This document shows positions 17,486 through 26,897 of a DNA stretch of 37,635 bases, in pieces; position 1 is the stretch's first letter, and every line of letters starts with the position of its first letter. A program made the position numbers and the translations under genes. Source of the stretch: Laspinema sp. D2d. GTDB taxonomy: Bacteria > Cyanobacteriota > Cyanobacteriia > Cyanobacteriales > Laspinemataceae. The DNA is taken from positions 1 to 37,635 of the forward strand of contig NZ_JAMXFC010000051.1 of NCBI RefSeq assembly GCF_025370755.1. The letters run 5' to 3'. The notes beneath the pieces are model-generated. The model searched no databases. It was not told the origin of the DNA and saw nothing but the letters and a program-made list of their open reading frames with translations.

Positions 17486-17707
17486 ATGACCCAGCAGGTT
17501 TGTCACTCGATGGATAAATTACAACGTCAGGTGCGATCGTTAGTAGAATCAAAAATCCTCAAGCCCACAGATAGCCTCTGGAAAATCGCCTTTCTCTATG
17601 GAGATGAATGGGCGTACTGGAAGAAAGAATTACTTGAATTTGGCTTTTCAATGAAAGATCCGGTGGTTCACCTCCTAGCGGTAGAAACCTGGGAAGAAGA
17701 CGAGTAG
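17486..17707 (+). CDS. DUF4327 family small protein
   Basis: A 73-residue protein (MTQQVCHSMDKLQRQVRSLV, then SLWKIAFLYGDEWAYWKKEL and a WEEDE end). I recognise the pattern RQVRSLVES-I-KP-DS-WKIA-LYGDEW-YWK-EL-EF as the cyanobacterial DUF4327 family, which is of unknown function and usually about 70 residues long. It has no signal peptide or membrane helix, so it should be cytoplasmic. AGAGG lies 8 bp before the ATG as a modest ribosome site. It converges on the FHA kinase gene. Confidence 0.85.
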   Translation: MTQQVCHSMDKLQRQVRSLVESKILKPTDSLWKIAFLYGDEWAYWKKELLEFGFSMKDPVVHLLAVETWEEDE

Positions 17708-17828
17708 AAGCTCAGGAATCAGGATAACCGGGAAAAAAAACAGAGGAGCGATCGCCTGAGCCGTTATCGTTTAGTCCAGCTAGATCTTCTCAAGGTTTTC
17801 GCTCATCTGTCCTCCCGAAGTTCCCTAT

Positions 17829-19076
17829 TTATAAGCACTGGGATAAAGCCCGGGCGAGTTCCGCAGCGGTTTGATAGCGATCGCTCGGTTTGGATTCGGT
17901 AGCCTTTTCAATCGTCTCTCGGACTTGCGGCGTAATGCGCGGATCACCTTTGAGGTTAAACCCATAGCCCGAACCGCGAAGCTCAAAAAACTTCTGAGGA
18001 CTTTCCCCAGTCAGTAAAAAAATCAAAGTTGCACCGATCGCATACAAATCCGACTGAGTTAATGGCTCACCTCGGTTCTGTTCCGGTGCGGTATAATCCG
18101 GTGCGCCAATACAAGTACCCAACGGCGTGCCAATTTCCTTAACCGCCCCAAAATCCAGCACGATAATTCGATTATCCACCGTCCGTACCATCAAATTCGC
18201 CGGTTTGATATCTCGGTGAACAATGGGCGGACTTTGGGCATGAATATACTCCAATACCTCACAAGTTTGAATCATCCATTCGATCGCCTGGGATAACACA
18301 ACAGGACCGCGCTGATAAACCCGCTGTTCTAAATCCTGACCGTGGATCATCGCCATTGCCAGATATTTTTTGCCCTCATCCACAAAAAAATCATAAAACT
18401 GCGGCACTCCAGGATGATTCAACCCCTTGAGGATCCGCGCTTCGCGCTCAAATAATTCCCGCGCTTTAGGAATGCGGGTCATATCCGCATTCATTTCCTT
18501 TAATACCAACATTTTGGGACGGGGATTATTTTCCTCGGGAGGAACAAATGCGAGATAAGTTGTCCCCATTCCCCCTTGACCCAAGGTTTTCAAAATTTGA
18601 TACTCTCGAATCTGACGTTCCACATGAATCGGCGCGCCGCAGTGAATGCAGAACAGGGTATTGGGGGGATTATTGGCATGAGTGCAAACCGGGGAAACTG
18701 GAGAAACCGGGGAAGCGGGGGAAGCCGGGGAAACCGAGGGTTCCAGGATAAACTTTAACAGGGGACCGCCTCGGGCTAACTGAATGAGCGCGCCATTACT
18801 GAGGCGTGATCGCTGGACTGGGTGACCATTGACAAATGTGCCATTGGTCCCGTAATTGATCAACTCCCAGACTTTGCCGTGAGTGCTATCCTGAGTTAGA
18901 TGTAACTCCAAATGCAGGCGAGACACGACCGGATCATCAAGCACTAGATCAGTCTGTTCCGGCGATCGACCAATGCGAATCACATCCGCATTGTCAAACC
19001 GCCATTGTTTAATCGGAGAATTCGTGTCGTCTACCAAAATCAGAGTAACCACTTCGGCAACTCCTCGAAACATCAT
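17829..19076 (-). CDS. FHA-domain Ser/Thr protein kinase
   Basis: A 415-residue kinase. An FHA phosphothreonine-binding domain occupies about residues 30-105 (IRIGRSPEQTDLVLDDPVVS, then NYGTNGTFVNG). A Ser/Pro linker (114-130, SPASPASPVSPVSPV) is encoded by imperfect 9-bp repeats. A small metal-binding-like knot has C131, H133, C143 and C146. The kinase domain (159-415) has glycine loop GQGGMG (167-172), catalytic Lys193, HRDIKPAN (288-295) and DFG (308-310), then APE-like APDYTAPEQ. All catalytic residues are present. No membrane segment is visible. It is preceded 81 bp upstream on the same strand by a PP2C phosphatase gene, so the two probably act on shared substrates, with the FHA domain docking phosphorylated partners. 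ATG 19076 and ATG 19073 are equally possible starts. Confidence 0.93.
   Translation of the reverse strand: MMFRGVAEVVTLILVDDTNSPIKQWRFDNADVIRIGRSPEQTDLVLDDPVVSRLHLELHLTQDSTHGKVWELINYGTNGTFVNGHPVQRSRLSNGALIQLARGGPLLKFILEPSVSPASPASPVSPVSPVCTHANNPPNTLFCIHCGAPIHVERQIREYQILKTLGQGGMGTTYLAFVPPEENNPRPKMLVLKEMNADMTRIPKARELFEREARILKGLNHPGVPQFYDFFVDEGKKYLAMAMIHGQDLEQRVYQRGPVVLSQAIEWMIQTCEVLEYIHAQSPPIVHRDIKPANLMVRTVDNRIIVLDFGAVKEIGTPLGTCIGAPDYTAPEQNRGEPLTQSDLYAIGATLIFLLTGESPQKFFELRGSGYGFNLKGDPRITPQVRETIEKATESKPSDRYQTAAELARALSQCL
18690..18742. repeat. Imperfect 9-bp repeat E in the FHA kinase gene
   Basis: Units like CCGGGGAAA, CTGGAGAAA and GCGGGGGAA run here and encode SPA/SPV tripeptides of the linker on the minus strand. 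The sequence differs from minisatellites A-D but shows the same unit length and the same Ser-Pro coding outcome. Confidence 0.7.
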
Positions 19077-19094
19077 TGAAACTCAAACTTGCAA

Positions 19095-19149
19095 CGGTGT
19101 GGAACACCGACAGAGGTGTACCGAAAGCCAAAACCGTAGCTTTCGGTAC
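19095..19149. promoter_or_regulatory. Two hairpins between phosphatase and kinase genes
   Basis: CGGTGT-GGA-ACACCG (19095-19109) and an 11-bp perfect stem GTACCGAAAGC/GCTTTCGGTAC (19118-19128 and 19139-19149, loop 10) fill the 81-bp gap. No T run follows on the minus strand, so RNA processing or partial attenuation within an operon is more likely than full termination. Confidence 0.6.
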
Positions 19150-19157
19150 GCGGGGAT

Positions 19158-21398
19158 TTACCGTTCCTGTACCAAAGCACGAACAGCGATCGCCGTAATA
19201 TTATCGTGACCGTTATATTGATTCCCTAACTCAATTAACGCCTTAACCCCAGGCTCTAAGGCCCTTTCGGCATTCAGGAGGGGTTCGAGATGAGTCAAAT
19301 AGTGAGTCTCTAACAAATCATTATCCGTTAGACCATCGGAAGCCAAAATCAATAAAGTATCTTCCTCTATCTTAAAAAACTGCACATCGGGACTAACAAA
19401 ATCCTCATTACGAGGTCCCAGCGCCTGGGTGAGTTGGTAGGCATCCGGACGCAAGTAGGCCGTTTCCGGATCGACGCCGCGCTGAATTTCCCGTTGCCCC
19501 ACTTCATGATCCACGGTGACTTGCTGCAATCCCCGAGACGGAGTAAAGCGATAGAGACGACTATCTCCCACATGAGCAACGGCGACATTCTGATCTTGAA
19601 CCAACACCATTACCAGGGTTGTCCCCATTCGTCCACTACCCCCGCGCTGTTCGGCTTGGTTCAGGTCATAAATGGCCTGATTTGCAAACAGAACCCCGGT
19701 GGAGATGACCTCTTTATCCGGCAAGCTATCCTGCCAATGGCGATGGAAATATTCCCGCAGCTTTTCCACGGCTAAAGCACTGGCGATTTCCCCGCCTTCA
19801 TGTCCTCCCATGCCATCACAAAGAATATAAAGCCCCTTGTAGTGGGTGGAGAAGGCTCTAGCACCTTGACGCTGCTTGACTTGGGTTTCAATGCCGAAAT
19901 CGTCTTCGTTATGGGTGCGTTGCCGTCCGATATCGGTCTGTCCCGATGCTTCGAGACTTTCTAAGAGAACTGGCATGACCATTGTAGGACTATCATCCAT
20001 ATCTAGGTTATCGGTGATTGCACCGAGATAAATCGGGTCAGAAGGGGAGGAACTGAGGGGAGTTGCGGGTTGGAGTTGAGATTGCAAGGTTTCTAAGCGC
20101 GATCGCAAGTCTTCCACACTGTCCAACTCTGCCGAGGCTAATTCCGCTACCACCTGTTGTAACTCTGAAATCTCATCCTCTTCTGTGGCTGTTATCAGTT
20201 GCGCCGAATTCAAGAGGGTTTGCCAAAACTGTCCCACTGCGGTGAAAGTGGGGGTGGCATTGGGAAGGTCAAGATATAACCGTTGTAGACACAAAATTTG
20301 GTCTTCTACATCTAGGCGGAGATTTTGGGGTTCCAGTAAACTTTGCCGACAGTGCCAGGGTTCTAATCCCATCCAGAGTTCCGTCACTTCCTGCAACCAG
20401 TGCAGAATCTGGGAAGGGAGGATGGGGTTAGTCTGGACATATTCTATCAGGGCCGGTTGGGTGGAACGGTCTTCTAAGAGGAGGACCCGGCGATCGTCCC
20501 AGTGCCATGCATCATGGATAGCCGGAACGATCGCATAAAATTGAGAGTGGAGGGCCAGATAGGCTTTGGCGATCGCCGGAATTGCCAGCGCCCAAGCGGG
20601 ATTGGGATTATCCATGCGATCGGGAATTTCTACAGGGTGAGAAGTTAAGGCGAACAGGGGTGATTGTTGCAAGGGAATACAATCCAGGACCTTCACCTGA
20701 GTGTCACCCTGACTAAGTTGATGTAAAGGCAAATCTTCCAAGAGTTGATAGCGTTCCTCTTGATCTAAAAAGGACCCGGCAGGCAGAATTTCCTCGGGTT
20801 CCTCGGGGATTTCTAATGCTGCTTGTTCTTCAGATATAGGAGTCTCAGGAATATCTAGGTCCGTCGGTTCTATTGCCACTTCTGGCTGTAGGGAGGATTC
20901 CTCCAGGGTGGCGACTTCTGGGGTTTCTGCTGCCGCCTCAACCTCCAGGGTTTCCGAGGGTTCTGTACTTTCCCGGACTTGTTCCAGCACTTCCGACAGA
21001 CTGGCGATGGTATCAACGTCGGAAGTTTCTGAAACTTCTTCCTCTGTCTCTACCTCGGGTTCCATCTCCGATTCCTCTGAGATATCGGTGGCGATCGCCT
21101 CTGAGACCGACGCTACAGCCATTTCCGCCGTCGGCAGGGTTGCTACCGATACAGATTCCGCAACCGCTAGAGTATCAACCGCTTCTGCAACATCCAGACT
21201 CTCGGACACTCGTTGGCGATCGACGATCGCCAGCCAAATTTGCCCCGTGATGGCACCGCAATGATGGCACTTTAACTCACTGGCAAGCACCGGGGTTCCA
21301 CATTCCCCACAGGATTTATGAGTTAGAGACATCCCACATTTTTGACAAAACTTATGGGAGTTTGGGTTCTCGAAATGGCATTTAGGGCAGACAAGCAT
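19158..21398 (-). CDS. PP2C Ser/Thr phosphatase with N-terminal zinc ribbons
   Basis: A 746-residue protein from ATG 21398; the frame reaches a TTG at 21437, but MLVCPKCHFENPNSHKFCQK is the natural beginning. Zinc-ribbon-like CxxC pairs come first (CPKC, CQKC, CGEC, CHHC within 45 residues). Then follows an acidic stretch rich in Glu, Val, Ser and Thr (about 65-220), probably disordered. The middle (about 225-450) is globular and unrecognised. The PP2C catalytic domain is from about 480 to the end: TDIGRQRTHNEDDFG, CDGMGGHEGGE (near 525), VAHVGDSRLYRF, LASDGLTDND (near 686) and GHDNITAI, so the Asp residues that bind Mn/Mg are present. It removes phosphate from Ser/Thr and is the first gene of a likely operon with the FHA kinase. 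Confidence 0.93.
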   Translation of the reverse strand: MLVCPKCHFENPNSHKFCQKCGMSLTHKSCGECGTPVLASELKCHHCGAITGQIWLAIVDRQRVSESLDVAEAVDTLAVAESVSVATLPTAEMAVASVSEAIATDISEESEMEPEVETEEEVSETSDVDTIASLSEVLEQVRESTEPSETLEVEAAAETPEVATLEESSLQPEVAIEPTDLDIPETPISEEQAALEIPEEPEEILPAGSFLDQEERYQLLEDLPLHQLSQGDTQVKVLDCIPLQQSPLFALTSHPVEIPDRMDNPNPAWALAIPAIAKAYLALHSQFYAIVPAIHDAWHWDDRRVLLLEDRSTQPALIEYVQTNPILPSQILHWLQEVTELWMGLEPWHCRQSLLEPQNLRLDVEDQILCLQRLYLDLPNATPTFTAVGQFWQTLLNSAQLITATEEDEISELQQVVAELASAELDSVEDLRSRLETLQSQLQPATPLSSSPSDPIYLGAITDNLDMDDSPTMVMPVLLESLEASGQTDIGRQRTHNEDDFGIETQVKQRQGARAFSTHYKGLYILCDGMGGHEGGEIASALAVEKLREYFHRHWQDSLPDKEVISTGVLFANQAIYDLNQAEQRGGSGRMGTTLVMVLVQDQNVAVAHVGDSRLYRFTPSRGLQQVTVDHEVGQREIQRGVDPETAYLRPDAYQLTQALGPRNEDFVSPDVQFFKIEEDTLLILASDGLTDNDLLETHYLTHLEPLLNAERALEPGVKALIELGNQYNGHDNITAIAVRALVQER

Positions 21399-21580
21399 AG
21401 TAATATTCCAGTTCAGAAATTTAAGAGTTTTAATCAACCCGGATTTTTAACGATCGCTTCTTAATTTACGATACTATCTGGATTTTAGCGTTCCCATCCC
21501 ATCGAGTTAACCCCCGCTAGACTTACAAAATTTACCCCTTTTCCCTTCCCCAACCCTTCGGGTCTCCTTCCTTACCTGAT

Positions 21581-21617
21581 CGGTGTAGGGAAATCACAGG
21601 GACTCCACCCTACACCG
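21581..21617 (-). terminator. Hairpin downstream of the yciI-like gene
   Basis: CGGTGTAGGG (21581-21590) pairs perfectly with CCCTACACCG (21608-21617) over a 17-nt loop, starting 36 bp beyond the stop of the minus-strand gene. No T run follows, so termination is uncertain. Confidence 0.45.
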
Positions 21618-21652
21618 CAGGGGTTTCTTCAACCGCTACCCAAACAGTCCCC

Positions 21653-21922
21653 TTAAAATGCTTGAATCCATTCCTTGACCTCGTATTCGGTCCAAATCCC
21701 ATTTTTCCAATAGGGGTCACCCTCGACTGCCTCACGGACGGTTTGTTCGTCTGGGGCTTCATAAATCCCAAACACTTTCGTGACATCTTGGGTCGGACCT
21801 AGGGTAATCACTAAACCCGCTGCTTTTTGGGCGCTAATTCCATCCAGATGGGCTTGTCGATAAGGAACGCGTTTTTCTAGCACATCTTCGCAGTAGCTGC
21901 CCCACATGACATACTTTGGCAT
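21653..21922 (-). CDS. YciI family protein
   Basis: An 89-residue protein of the YCII-related family, a small ferredoxin-like alpha/beta fold of the dimeric alpha-beta barrel group. The text YVMWGSYCEDVLEKRVPYRQ, then HLDGISAQKAAGLVITLGPT and FGIYEAPDEQTVREAVEGDP, fits the family, where a His-Asp pair in the HLDxL-type motif is thought to be catalytic. No substrate is known. It starts at ATG 21922 and has pheT upstream on the same strand, with 133 bp and a hairpin between them. Confidence 0.85.
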   Translation of the reverse strand: MPKYVMWGSYCEDVLEKRVPYRQAHLDGISAQKAAGLVITLGPTQDVTKVFGIYEAPDEQTVREAVEGDPYWKNGIWTEYEVKEWIQAF

Positions 21923-21993
21923 TGTTTAATGGTTTAGAGTAAAGGTTGACAAGTGAACCGTTATATCCCTAGGAATAGGGAAATCTAACAGGA

Positions 21994-22017
21994 GGTCGGG
22001 AGTCTGAACCCCCGACC
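21994..22017 (-). terminator. Hairpin after pheT
   Basis: GGTCGGG (21994-22000) pairs with CCCGACC (22011-22017). It lies 39 bp past the pheT stop on the minus strand and probably separates pheT from the yciI-like gene. A smaller stem GGGG/CCCC (22028-22042) lies closer to the stop. No long T run is present. Confidence 0.5.
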
Positions 22018-22055
22018 CTTGGTTTAGGGGAATATATCCCCGGGAAGAGAGCGGG

Positions 22056-24506
22056 TTAGCTGCGTAAACTCACCGCAAACTGACTGACTAAGGCATCCCG
22101 CACCTTTTGATGGGCTGGTTCTACGTCTTCATCGGTGAGAGTGCGATCGCTGGCCCGATAGACCAGTCGAAAGGCTAAACTTCGTTGCCCTTCCGGCACA
22201 TTCTGTCCCCGATAATCATCGAACAGTTGCACCGACTCCAACAAAGACCCGGCAGACTGACTCATTACACCCGTGAGATCACTGACAGCTACCTCAACCG
22301 GCGCATAAAACGCTAAATCTCGGTCTGATGAGGGATAAGAGGAGTACGCGCTAAATTTGCGTCCGAATGTATCTTGTGTGAGAGCATCTAAGATGGGTTG
22401 TAACTCCATTTGGAAGATATACACCTCATCCGGCAATTCTCGCTCTTGACGAAGTTGGGGATGGAGTTGGCCGAACACCCCAATATTCCGGTCCTGCAAC
22501 CACAAAGAAGCTGTCCGTCCCGGATGTAACAGGGTGGGATAGGCATTGGATTCCGGACGATAAGTGATTTCCAGTCCGAGGCGATCGCAGACACTTTCGA
22601 GAATTCCTTTCGCCTCATACCAAGACATCGGCTGTTCCCGACCACTGCGAACCCAGCGGCCTAGGGTCGGGTCACCGCCGAGAATTCCGGCGATCGCCTC
22701 TTGTTCCTTCAGTCCTTCGCTATCTTTCCAGAATGTGCGACCCAATTCAAACCCATTTAGAGGACCATTGCCTTGGGCTAAATTATACTCAAATGCATCA
22801 ATCGCCCCAGAAAGCATTTCCGTCCGTAAGGCAGAATATTCGGTAAACAGGGGATTGGCTAACGCAATTTGATTCTCCTGTTCCGCCTTCACTAACGAGT
22901 AATGCATCAGTTCGGTCAAACCGGCACTGCGGAAGGCCGATCGCAAATCTCGCCTTGCCTGTTGTTCCGGTCCAAGCTGACCGGCAGCACTTTGAGTCGG
23001 TAAGGTTTCGCAGAACTTGTCATACCCATAAAGACGGGCAATTTCTTCGATTAAGTCAATTTCCCGTTCCAAATCGCGAGCACGGTAGGGCGGCACTTGT
23101 ACGGACCAGACTTGACCGGGGGTAGTTGCTGTGAGAGTACATCCCAAGGCTGTGAGAATCGGTTCGATATCCGTTGCTTGTAATTCTCCCGTGCCTTCCC
23201 CTTGTTGGATGGGTCCGAGAACCTGATTGACGCGATCGCGGCGCAGTTCGATGGATTGGACCGAACCCCCTAGGCGCAGTTCTTCCGGACGTGCATCGGC
23301 AAGTCGTTGATGGACGGGCGTACCCCCTGCGAGTTCTTGGAACAGGGCGATCGCGCGATCGCAGGCGGTTTCTAATCCCGCATAATTCACCCCCCGTTCA
23401 TACCGCGCTGAGGACTCGGTGCGTAATCCCACCGCCCGCGACGATCGCCGCACTGCTGGCGGGTCAAACAATGCCGCCTCTAAAATTAAATTCTGCGTCC
23501 CTTCATAGACTTCTGTTTCCTCCCCACCCATCACCCCAGCGATCGCTACGGGTTTATTATTAGCCGTAATCAAGAGATTTTGACCTTGCAGAGTGCGGGT
23601 TTGACCGTCCAGGGTTTTGAAAGTTTCCCCAGATTGAGCAAAGCGAACGCCCAGGGTGAGGGAATCTCCTCCGGCGAGGGTTTGGAGGCGATCGCGATCA
23701 AATGCGTGTAACGGCTGTCCCCATTCCAACAGAATGTAATTGGTGACATCCACCACATTATTGATTGGGCGCACCCCTGCCGCTTGTAGCCTTTGCTGCA
23801 ACCACAGGGGAGAAGGAGCAATTTTAACGCCAGTAATTTCCGTACCAATATAGGCTGGACAGGCTTGGGATTCGTCAATTTTCAACGAAAACCCCTGGCC
23901 TCCGGGGGTGGGGTATGTACTTAAGGCAAGCGGCAATCGTAACGCACCCCCAGTCAGGGCTGCCACTTCTCGGGCTACTCCCACCATACTCAAGGCATCC
24001 GCCCGATTTGCCGTAGAGGTCAAGTCTAAAATGACATCATCCAGACCCAACAACGGAGAAACTGCCGTCCCTAATTGCGGGTTCTCCAAGTCAAACTCAT
24101 GAATCCCCTCGGATTCTTTGGTCAAACCCAACTCCGCCAACGAACAAATCATCCCCTCTGAAGGGACGCCACGAAGTTTGGCCTTTTTAATTTTTAAGTC
24201 AATTTTGGGCAGATAGGTCCCTATCGGGGCCACGGCTACATAAATATCAGCCCTGGCGTTGGGTGCGCCACAGACAATATTTAAAGGAGACTCCTCGCCT
24301 ATATTGACCTTACAAACGCTTAGTTTATCGGCATTGGGATGTTGTTCACGCTCGATAATTTTTCCCAACACGACGCCGTTAGCCCAACTGCGCCGATCTT
24401 CGATGTCTTCTACTTCAAATCCAGCCATCGTCAGCGTATGGGCTAACTCTTCTGGAGACATCGTGATGTCTATCAGTTCCCGCAACCAGTTTAGAGAAAT
24501 CCGCAT
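22056..24506 (-). CDS. pheT: Phenylalanine-tRNA ligase beta subunit
   Basis: An 816-residue beta chain of the (alpha-beta)2 enzyme that charges tRNA-Phe. The order of domains is complete: N-terminal [14 protein letters not shown], an EMAP/OB-type tRNA-binding domain at about 39-150 ([41 protein letters not shown]), the B3/B4 editing domain (about 210-380, [21 protein letters not shown]), B5 (about 405-480), the catalytic-like core and the FDX-ACB anticodon-binding domain at the end ([34 protein letters not shown]). The editing domain should remove Tyr from mischarged tRNA. pheS is not in the window, as is usual in cyanobacteria. ATG 24506 is the clear start. It lies 92 bp downstream of the SpkB-type gene on the same strand. 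Confidence 0.97.
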   Translation of the reverse strand: MRISLNWLRELIDITMSPEELAHTLTMAGFEVEDIEDRRSWANGVVLGKIIEREQHPNADKLSVCKVNIGEESPLNIVCGAPNARADIYVAVAPIGTYLPKIDLKIKKAKLRGVPSEGMICSLAELGLTKESEGIHEFDLENPQLGTAVSPLLGLDDVILDLTSTANRADALSMVGVAREVAALTGGALRLPLALSTYPTPGGQGFSLKIDESQACPAYIGTEITGVKIAPSPLWLQQRLQAAGVRPINNVVDVTNYILLEWGQPLHAFDRDRLQTLAGGDSLTLGVRFAQSGETFKTLDGQTRTLQGQNLLITANNKPVAIAGVMGGEETEVYEGTQNLILEAALFDPPAVRRSSRAVGLRTESSARYERGVNYAGLETACDRAIALFQELAGGTPVHQRLADARPEELRLGGSVQSIELRRDRVNQVLGPIQQGEGTGELQATDIEPILTALGCTLTATTPGQVWSVQVPPYRARDLEREIDLIEEIARLYGYDKFCETLPTQSAAGQLGPEQQARRDLRSAFRSAGLTELMHYSLVKAEQENQIALANPLFTEYSALRTEMLSGAIDAFEYNLAQGNGPLNGFELGRTFWKDSEGLKEQEAIAGILGGDPTLGRWVRSGREQPMSWYEAKGILESVCDRLGLEITYRPESNAYPTLLHPGRTASLWLQDRNIGVFGQLHPQLRQERELPDEVYIFQMELQPILDALTQDTFGRKFSAYSSYPSSDRDLAFYAPVEVAVSDLTGVMSQSAGSLLESVQLFDDYRGQNVPEGQRSLAFRLVYRASDRTLTDEDVEPAHQKVRDALVSQFAVSLRS

Positions 24507-24598
24507 TGATATGGACGCCTAAAATAAGTCAGCCTGACTCATTTTACAAGAGCATGGGTCTGCTCAGGGGTGGAAACTGGGTTTGGGGTAGAAATCCG

Positions 24599-26203
24599 TT
24601 AAAAGATTCCTCGTTTGCCATTGGGTTTAATCGTCAGCCAGTTGGTGCGTGCCATTGCCAGTTGAGTATCGCTGATTCTGGCCCCGGTGAGGTTGGCCCC
24701 GCAGAGATTGACCCCGCGCAGATTGGCTTGAGTAAAGGTGGCTTCGATTAAGTCAGCCCCTCGGAGGTCCGCGCCTTCTAAATTGGCATTGACAAAATAG
24801 GCTTTGGTTAAATTGCTATCCCGCAGACAAGCTTTGACTAAACTGGCGCGCCCGAAGTTGGCACTGCTGAGGTCAGATCCTTGGAAGTTGACGCGATTGA
24901 GTTTGGCATCATAAAAATTAGCGCCGGATAGGGCCGAGGACCGCAAGTCTAACCCCGTCAGATTGCAATCCCCAAAGTCGCGTCTGCCTTTGCCGTAGGC
25001 GAGGCGGACTGCTTTGGCATCTAAAATGGCATCACTGGCAACGGTGGAGGCGGCTAAGGTTTGGGTGCGAAAGCTGGTTGCCGAACCGGGATTAAAATTC
25101 ATCGCTGAATTTAAGGCGGTCCCCCCGCGACTGGCAGCTTTGGCCTGTTTATTGGCGCGGCGGGTTCGCAATAACTCGACTTCCCGGGCGGCAGGGGATA
25201 ATCCTCGGTTATTTTTGTCTTCGAGGCGGGTTTCTTCTTCTTGGGGGGTGATGTCTTTGCGTCGCGTCGAAAGTCCTTCGGAAAGGGTTTGACGGTGGGA
25301 TTCTACATCCAAGGCGCGGAGGGCTTCTTCGGGGCTTTGGTAGCGATCGCGCACGGAAGCTGCCAGCATTTTTTCCAAGACGGCTGCAAAACTATCACTG
25401 ACATAAACGAAGGGACGCCAGATCAGTTCGGTTGTGATGGGGTCATAGTCAAAATGTTTGGGGGACTTGCCGGTGAGCAAATATAGGCAAGTGGCTCCCA
25501 CGGCATAAATATCACTGGCATACACCGGGCGTAATGCCATCTGTTCTTGCGGTGCAAAACCCGGGGTGCCGATCGCAAAGGAGGTAAAGGCGGTTTCTCC
25601 GGTGGAATTGGCGTTGAGGAGTGCGGTTTGACTCACTTGGTCCTTAACTGCCCCAAAGTCTATCAGAACGAGCTGATTATCCACGTCCCGGCGAATGATA
25701 TTAGCGGGTTTAATATCCCGATGGATCACTTCATTATCATGCAGATATTTCACCAAGGGCAGGATTTCCCGCAGAAATTGTTTGACGGCAAATTCGGTAA
25801 AAGGTCCATTGCGCTTGGTTTCTTGTTTGAGGGTTTGACCACCGACATATTCCTGAACTAAATAAAATTGGCGATCGCTCTCAAAGTAATCCAACAGTCT
25901 GGGGACTTGGGGATGATTGCCGATTTTCCCCAGAGTTTTTGCCTCGCGCTCAAACAGTTGCCTTGCCATATCCAGCACCCGAGGCGAGGTGGAGGCGGGG
26001 CGCAGTTGCTTAATGACGCAAACAGGCTTCCCCGGCAAGAGGTCGTCTACGGCTACAAACGTAGCTCCAAAACCACCTTGACCCAATGCTTTAAGTACGC
26101 GATAGCGATCGCGCAGGAGTAAATTTGAGCCACAGGCTTGACACTGTATGGCATTGTCGGCATTTTTAGGTTCCGGACAGGCGGGATTGACGCAGTAGCT
26201 CAT
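24599..26203 (-). CDS. spkB: SpkB-type Ser/Thr kinase with pentapeptide repeats
   Basis: A 534-residue kinase. The N-terminus has four cysteines in two pairs (C4, C9, C21, C24; MSYCVNPACPEP then CQACG) as in Synechocystis SpkB, where such a Cys motif has been described. The kinase domain (about 32-300) has GQGGFG (41-46), Lys65, HRDIKPAN (161-168) and DFG (182-184), then a GTPGFAPQEQ loop. After a charged linker, residues about 400-520 are pentapeptide repeats of the A(D/N)LxG type (ANFYDAKLNRVNFQGSDLSS, ANLEGADLRGADLIEA), which form a right-handed beta-helix. The symbol is given by domain match and recalled sequence similarity, not by a search. The cysteines suggest metal or redox control. 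It starts at ATG 26203 and is followed by pheT. Confidence 0.88.
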   Translation of the reverse strand: MSYCVNPACPEPKNADNAIQCQACGSNLLLRDRYRVLKALGQGGFGATFVAVDDLLPGKPVCVIKQLRPASTSPRVLDMARQLFEREAKTLGKIGNHPQVPRLLDYFESDRQFYLVQEYVGGQTLKQETKRNGPFTEFAVKQFLREILPLVKYLHDNEVIHRDIKPANIIRRDVDNQLVLIDFGAVKDQVSQTALLNANSTGETAFTSFAIGTPGFAPQEQMALRPVYASDIYAVGATCLYLLTGKSPKHFDYDPITTELIWRPFVYVSDSFAAVLEKMLAASVRDRYQSPEEALRALDVESHRQTLSEGLSTRRKDITPQEEETRLEDKNNRGLSPAAREVELLRTRRANKQAKAASRGGTALNSAMNFNPGSATSFRTQTLAASTVASDAILDAKAVRLAYGKGRRDFGDCNLTGLDLRSSALSGANFYDAKLNRVNFQGSDLSSANFGRASLVKACLRDSNLTKAYFVNANLEGADLRGADLIEATFTQANLRGVNLCGANLTGARISDTQLAMARTNWLTIKPNGKRGIF

Positions 26204-26895
26204 GAAACTTCACCTGATTATTAAAGCGGATGTTTTTCGACCCATTGAATTGAGTCGTTGTAGATGCAAGACCCCTTTTTGCTTCAAGCATAGCAAGTCG
26301 TTTGGGTGGATCTATCCTTACCTTAGACGATTGATTGAGAAGTCTTAAAGACAAGGGAGCCAATCTGGTAAAGGAATATCAAATTTATAAGGCGATTGTG
26401 TAAAGTCTTCGTAAATGCCACGGCGATCAAGACGGGACAAGCACTCCTAATCGCGATCGCTCTATGCATGAGGGTTCCCTTAATTAAACCTGAACAAACA
26501 AAGACGTTCCTGTTTTTTCCAGAAATCTTCGACTTTGGTCGAGTTGGCTCCTCCCTCGGGGCGATCGGTGGTCTCAAAAGGTTCAGTTATTTAGATTTTC
26601 TCACTTAAGTTATGGCGATCGTCAAGGCAAGCCCCTTCCAATCCGCAGTTCATCAGACTTCTTGCAAAATTCTAAAAAACCGATTGGCATTTTTAAGGGG
26701 GAAAGGGCAGATTTATCCGTTTATTTTATAAGAGATTGATAGTCAAGGCAATTCCTGAATCACACCGACAGCAGTCTTCTTAAAGTTCCGAGTAACCACT
26801 TCAGTCGTTACGATAGCGTTTAGCCGACATGACGAAACTGAAACCGTGAAAAGGTGTTCTAAAGGCGTGGTCATAAAACACGCCTTTAGAACACC
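26204..26895. other. Intergenic region between spkB and DUF427 genes
   Basis: No supported gene in about 690 bases; the frames 26396-26608 (+) and 26323-26577 (-) overlap each other and have no family look. The region holds one copy of the AGACTTCTTGCAAAATTC repeat (26655-26672), an ACTTCAGTCG motif (26798-26807) and the 19-bp hairpin at its right end. Confidence 0.5.
26655..26672 (+). repeat. Solo copy of the AGACTTCTTGCAAAATTC repeat
   Basis: This 18-mer matches the inverted termini of the element at 27693-27773: the right terminus is its reverse complement and the left terminus differs by a single base over the first 15. It may be a single end left by, or related to, that element. Confidence 0.7.
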
Positions 26896-26897
26896 TT
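26851..26897 (-). terminator. Perfect 19-bp hairpin at the DUF427 stop codon
   Basis: AAGGTGTTCTAAAGGCGTG (26851-26869) pairs perfectly with CACGCCTTTAGAACACCTT (26879-26897), loop 9 nt. The stem reaches into the stop codon of the minus-strand gene (26898-26896), and TTTTC follows on the minus strand. A strong terminator is likely. Confidence 0.75.

Noticed and set aside
17710-17761. GCTCAGG/CCTGAGC inverted repeat as a terminator between convergent genes
   Set aside because: The loop is about 38 nt and the stem 7 bp; the run of T on the minus strand lies inside the loop, so it is not a typical terminator.
21994-22017. tRNA 3' half, since GGGGGTTCAGACTCCCG resembles a T arm
   Set aside because: The loop TTCAGAC does not match the T-loop consensus, and no acceptor, D or anticodon arms are found nearby.
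26323-26608. Overlapping frames on both strands between spkB and DUF427
   Set aside because: Neither has family features, and they overlap each other; the region is better seen as intergenic.
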